Positions 60,865 to 64,000 of a stretch of 64,000 nucleotides of DNA are shown piece by piece. Positions within the stretch are counted from its first letter, which is position 1; every line of letters starts with the position of its first letter. Made by a program: the position numbers and the translations under genes. The DNA lies in NCBI GenBank assembly GCA_020851455.1, contig JADZCT010000041.1, forward strand, positions 114,960 to 178,959. Reading direction: 5' to 3'. A model generated the notes under the pieces. The model was not told where the DNA came from. It did not search any database and was given only the letters and a program-made list of their open reading frames with translations. This DNA comes from Gemmatimonadaceae bacterium (GTDB lineage Bacteria > Gemmatimonadota > Gemmatimonadetes > Gemmatimonadales > Gemmatimonadaceae).

Positions 60865-62168
60865 GCGCGGCACTCGCCAAGTACGCCGAGGCGTTTGCCG
60901 CCGCGGAGGCCGCGCCGGGCTCACCCGCCTGGCTCGCCGAGCTTCGCAAGGCCGCGCACGCCGAGTTCAACAGCATCGGTTTCCCGACGACCAGGAACGA
61001 GAACTGGCACTACACCAGCGTGACGCCGATCGCCGAACGCACCTTTCGGCCGCTCAAGGGCGCGCAGTCATCGGCGGCAATCGGCGGGCTCATCGAGCGC
61101 GCCGTCGGCGACGCCTCCTGGGCGCGTGCGGTGTTCCTGAACGGCCAGTTCGAGCCCTCGCACTCGTCGCTTGCATCGCTTGGCAGGGGCGTGCGTGTTT
61201 CCACCCTCACGGCGGCGCTCGCCGAGCAGCCCGACTTCGTCTCTGCGCACCTCGGCAAGCTTGCCGCGTGGAACGCGCAGGCATTCACCGCGTTCAACAC
61301 CGCGTTCGTGCAGGACGGCCTCGTGGTGCGCGTTGCACGCGGGGTGAAGGCAGAGATGCCGCTTCACGTGCTGCACCTCGTTGACAAGCAGGCCGCCGGC
61401 TGCATGATCCACCCGCGCCTGCTCGTCGTGCTCGAGCCCAGCGCCGAGCTGACGGTGGTGGAGAGCTACATATCCGAGCGTGGCGTCGAGTACTTCACCA
61501 ACGGCGTTGGCGAGGCGACGCTCGGGGACGGCGCGCGCTTCTACCACTGCAAGGTACAGCGCGAGAGCCGCGAAGCGTTCCACGTGGGCACGCTGCAGGC
61601 CACGCAGGGCCGCGACTCGCTCTTCCACTCGTTCAGCTACGCGTCGGGCGGCGCGCTCTCGCGCACCAACACGTACACCAGGCTTGCCGGCCAGGGTGCG
61701 GAAGTCCGGCTGAACGGGCTCTATCTCATTGACGGAGCGCAGCACGCCGATCACCAGACGATCGTCGAGCACATCGCCCCGGGCTGCGCGAGCCGCGAGC
61801 TGTACAAGGGAATTCTCGACGGCGAATCGCACGGCGTGTTCAACGGCAAGGTTTACGTCGAGCCCGAAGCGCAGCAGACCGACGGCAAGCAGACCAATCA
61901 TGCCCTGCTCCTCTCGCCCACCGCGCGGGTGGACACGAAGCCGCAGCTCGAGATCTTTGCCGACGACGTGAAGTGCACGCACGGCGCCACGGTAGGCCGC
62001 CTCGACGACATCGCGCTGTTCTACCTGAAGAGCCGCGGTATGGGTGCCGACCATGCGCGCGCGGTGCTTACCTATGCGTTTGCCGCCGAGGTGCTCGAGA
62101 CCGTGGAACTCGACGAGCTGCGTGATGGGCTGGAGAAGATCGCGTTCGAGCGCTTCACCCGTGCCTGA
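60861..62168 (+). CDS. sufD: Fe-S assembly protein SufD
   Basis: A 435-residue partner of SufB with the same right-handed beta-helix core. Typical are the N-terminal helices (SPAWLAELRKAAHAEFNSIGFPTTRNENWHYT), the central FHVGTLQATQGRDSLFHSFSY, DHQTIVEHIAPGCASRELYKGIL and the C-terminal KCTHGATVGRLDDIALFYLKSRGM. The His and Cys residues in these blocks are those of the family. SufD helps in iron acquisition and complex stability. GTG start overlapping sufC; its end overlaps sufU by eight bases. Confidence 0.95.
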   Translation: MSAALAKYAEAFAAAEAAPGSPAWLAELRKAAHAEFNSIGFPTTRNENWHYTSVTPIAERTFRPLKGAQSSAAIGGLIERAVGDASWARAVFLNGQFEPSHSSLASLGRGVRVSTLTAALAEQPDFVSAHLGKLAAWNAQAFTAFNTAFVQDGLVVRVARGVKAEMPLHVLHLVDKQAAGCMIHPRLLVVLEPSAELTVVESYISERGVEYFTNGVGEATLGDGARFYHCKVQRESREAFHVGTLQATQGRDSLFHSFSYASGGALSRTNTYTRLAGQGAEVRLNGLYLIDGAQHADHQTIVEHIAPGCASRELYKGILDGESHGVFNGKVYVEPEAQQTDGKQTNHALLLSPTARVDTKPQLEIFADDVKCTHGATVGRLDDIALFYLKSRGMGADHARAVLTYAFAAEVLETVELDELRDGLEKIAFERFTRA

Positions 62169-62628
62169 CCTGGACGAACTCTACCAGAGCATCATACTCG
62201 ACCACAACCGCAGGCCGCAGAACTTCCGCGACCTGCCCGACGCAACTGCGCACGCGGACGGGACCAACCCTCTTTGCGGCGACCAGATCAGCGTGTGGCT
62301 GAAGTTCGACGGCGACACCATTGCCGACGTGACGTTCAGAGGCCAGGGCTGCGCCATCAGCAAGGCCAGCGCCTCTATGATGACGCAGGCAATCAAAGGC
62401 AAGACGCGCGCTGGCGCAGAGAAGATGTTCGACGACGTTCACGCGCTCATCACCGGGCATCCCACCGGCGCCGACCTCGGCTCGCTCAAGGCCCTGTCGG
62501 GCGTGTCGAAGTTTCCGCTGCGGGTGAAGTGCGCGTCGCTCGCGTGGCACGCGATGAAGGCGGCGCTCGAGGGTGGCGGCACTGCGACCACGGATGACGG
62601 CCAGGGGGCCGGCGGCAATGGCGCCTGA
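62161..62628 (+). CDS. sufU: Zinc-dependent sulfurtransferase SufU
   Basis: A 155-residue IscU-fold protein of the SufU type. Ligands are C39 and D41 (NPLCGDQ), C64 (GQGCAIS) and C124 (RVKCASLAW). The region GADLGSLKALSGVSKFPLRVKCA is diagnostic of SufU, which takes the persulfide from SufS and passes it on, unlike IscU scaffolds. The start is GTG at 62161. The last ~17 residues are Gly/Thr-rich and overlap the sufS start. Confidence 0.92.
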   Translation: MPDLDELYQSIILDHNRRPQNFRDLPDATAHADGTNPLCGDQISVWLKFDGDTIADVTFRGQGCAISKASASMMTQAIKGKTRAGAEKMFDDVHALITGHPTGADLGSLKALSGVSKFPLRVKCASLAWHAMKAALEGGGTATTDDGQGAGGNGA

Positions 62629-63841
62629 GATCGGCGCGCTCGCTCCGCGCGCCGACTTCCCCGTCCTAGCCGCGAACCCCGGGCTTCACTACCTCGACTC
62701 CGCAGCCACTTCGCAGAAACCCGCGAGCGTGATCCGCGCGATCGCGCGGTACTACGAAACATCGAACGCCAATCCTCATCGCGGCGCGTACAAACTTGCC
62801 GCCGCCGCGACCGAGGCGTACCACGAGGCGCGCGGCCGCATAGCCAGATTCCTTGGCGTCACCGACGCCGACACCCTCATCTTCACGCGCGGGACCACCG
62901 AGGCGCTCAACCTCATCGCGGCCGCGTGGGGCCGCGCCAACGTGAAACGTGGCGACAGGATCGTGGTGACGCGGCTCGAGCACCACGCCAACTTCGTCCC
63001 GTGGCAGGTGCTTGCCAATGAGACCGGCGCCGAGTTCGTGATCGCCGAACTGAATGCCGACGGCACGCTCGACATGGACAGGCTGAGGTCGCTCGTCACG
63101 CCCCGCACCAGGGTGCTCGCGTTCGGGCACGTGTCGAATGCGCTCGGCACCGTGAACCCCGTGCATGAGCTCGTGGCGGTGGCGCACGAGGTTGGCGCGC
63201 TTGCCGTGTGCGACGGCGCGCAGAGCGCGCCGCATCTCAGCGTGGGGATTGATTCGCTCGGCGTGGACGCCTACGCCTTCAGCGGCCACAAGATGCTCGG
63301 GCCCATGGGCGTTGGCGGGCTCGTGATGCGGCGCGAGCTGCTCGAGGCCATGCCACCCTACCAGATGGGCGGCGACATGATCTCGTATGTGGGCGATGCG
63401 ACCACCACGTGGAACGTGCTGCCCCACAAGTTCGAGGCCGGCACGCCCAACGTCGAGGGACCCGTTGGCCTCGCTGCGGCGTGCGACTACCTCACCGCGC
63501 TCGGCATGGAGAAGGTGCACCAGCACGAGCAGGCGCTTATGCGCCTTGCCAGCCAGCGACTCGCCGCCATTCCGGGCGTGACAGTGCTTGGCCCATCGCC
63601 CGAAGCGCGTTCGGGAGTGGTCAGCTTCACGCTCGAAGGCGTGCATCCACACGACTTGTCGCAGCTCCTCGATGCCGACGGCGTGTGCGTGCGGGCCGGC
63701 CATCACTGCGCCCAGCCGCTCATGCGCGCGCTGAACGTGCACGCGACGACGCGGGCGAGCTTTTACGTATACAACGGTTCCGCGGACGTCGAAGCGCTGG
63801 TAGCGGGAGTGGAGTCGGCGCGTCGGCGGATGGTGGGGTGA
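62618..63841 (+). CDS. sufS: Cysteine desulfurase SufS
   Basis: A 407-residue PLP enzyme that removes sulfur from cysteine as a persulfide. The PLP-lysine is in SGHKMLG (K225) and the active-site cysteine is in RAGHHCAQPLM (C364), the class II arrangement of SufS. The N-terminus has HYLDSAATSQKP and THRG-like NPHRGAYKLA. I used ATG 62618, which overlaps sufU and has a G-rich ribosome binding site (CAGGGGGCC). It is the last gene of the operon. After its stop is a GCCCG-CGCGTT-CGGGC hairpin (63844-63859) without a T-run. Confidence 0.96.
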   Translation: MAPEIGALAPRADFPVLAANPGLHYLDSAATSQKPASVIRAIARYYETSNANPHRGAYKLAAAATEAYHEARGRIARFLGVTDADTLIFTRGTTEALNLIAAAWGRANVKRGDRIVVTRLEHHANFVPWQVLANETGAEFVIAELNADGTLDMDRLRSLVTPRTRVLAFGHVSNALGTVNPVHELVAVAHEVGALAVCDGAQSAPHLSVGIDSLGVDAYAFSGHKMLGPMGVGGLVMRRELLEAMPPYQMGGDMISYVGDATTTWNVLPHKFEAGTPNVEGPVGLAAACDYLTALGMEKVHQHEQALMRLASQRLAAIPGVTVLGPSPEARSGVVSFTLEGVHPHDLSQLLDADGVCVRAGHHCAQPLMRALNVHATTRASFYVYNGSADVEALVAGVESARRRMVG

Positions 63842-63936
63842 TAGCCCGCGCGTTCGGGCGACCCTACGCGATCCGTAAGCTCACCCCTCAGGTAGACGGT
63901 TGGAGGTAGACTTTGGCGAGCCCTTTGGAGGGGGGG

Positions 63937-64000
63937 ATGCGCCGGTCAAAGTTCAGCGAGACGCAGATCGTTGAGACCTTGAAGGCGGTGGAGAGTGGCC
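63937..64000 (+). mobile_element. Start of IS3-family transposase OrfA (cut by window end)
   Basis: An ATG at 63937 with a strong GGAGGGGGGG ribosome binding site opens a frame beginning MRRSKFSETQIVETLKAVESG. This is the N-terminal helix-turn-helix of IS3-family (IS407-like) OrfA transposases. The window ends after 21 codons. The left inverted repeat should lie between sufS and this ATG, but I cannot fix its end without the right copy. Confidence 0.8.

Noticed and set aside
63844..63859. Terminator after sufS
   Set aside because: GCCCG-CGCGTT-CGGGC is short and has no T-run, so it is not a convincing intrinsic terminator.

Overview
The window is G+C-rich bacterial chromosome with dense, almost gap-free coding on both strands. 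I count about 60 protein genes and see no rRNA, tRNA, CRISPR array or prophage. The mix suggests a Gram-negative, aerobic heterotroph of the Gemmatimonadota type. Supporting points are two tandem Ser/Thr kinases, many secreted lipoproteins and metallopeptidases, a secreted protein with a CRVW motif, a fused alpha/beta 2-oxoacid dehydrogenase E1, and a SUF system with SufU. The phylum is an inference from gene content, not from a marker gene.

Layout. 0-7.8 kb: a secreted protein of unknown function, pfkA, a selenoprotein-W-like gene read through an in-frame UGA, an M20 amidohydrolase, a small lipoprotein, an orphan pseudopilin, a DEAD-box helicase, an alpha/beta hydrolase and a hypothetical protein. 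7.9-12 kb: two adjacent paralogous Ser/Thr kinases, divergent from lon. 14.7-24.5 kb: a lipoprotein, a leishmanolysin-like lipoprotein, a class A penicillin-binding protein, nadE, an Ada-like methyltransferase, an HNH protein and the fused E1. 24.5-33.5 kb: an M16 peptidase, csaA, an OsmC-like protein, moaB, pdxH, rsgA and an M14 peptidase. 33.5-39.7 kb: fadJ-fadI, glpD, a DUF5715/M15-like protein and greA. 39.8-49.5 kb: a cardiolipin synthase, a deoxyhypusine-synthase-like enzyme, a LOG protein, a phosphodiesterase, a PlsC-like acyltransferase, queG, a CDF transporter and a hydrolase. 49.5-57.2 kb: a matrixin-like peptidase, an ECF sigma / anti-sigma / PDZ cassette, a serine hydrolase, a DUF59 (SufT-like) protein, and an M23-yhbY-ferredoxin-rnd cluster. 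57.3-64 kb: a glycine-rich repeat protein, the operon sufB-sufC-sufD-sufU-sufS, and the start of an IS3-family element cut by the window edge.

Most of the window is housekeeping: glycolysis and glycerol use, beta-oxidation, NAD, PLP, Fe-S and queuosine metabolism, proteolysis and envelope biogenesis. The most notable item is the selenoprotein candidate at 1815-2051. It has a C-x-x-U motif and a hairpin just 3' of the UGA that fits a bacterial SECIS, and ordinary gene calling would miss it. Other points of interest are an intrinsic-terminator-like hairpin in the greA leader, the duplicated kinases with a shared uncharacterised C-terminal module, a deoxyhypusine-synthase homologue in a bacterium, three perfect-period 96-bp coding repeats, and the near-universal touching or overlapping of convergent gene ends.
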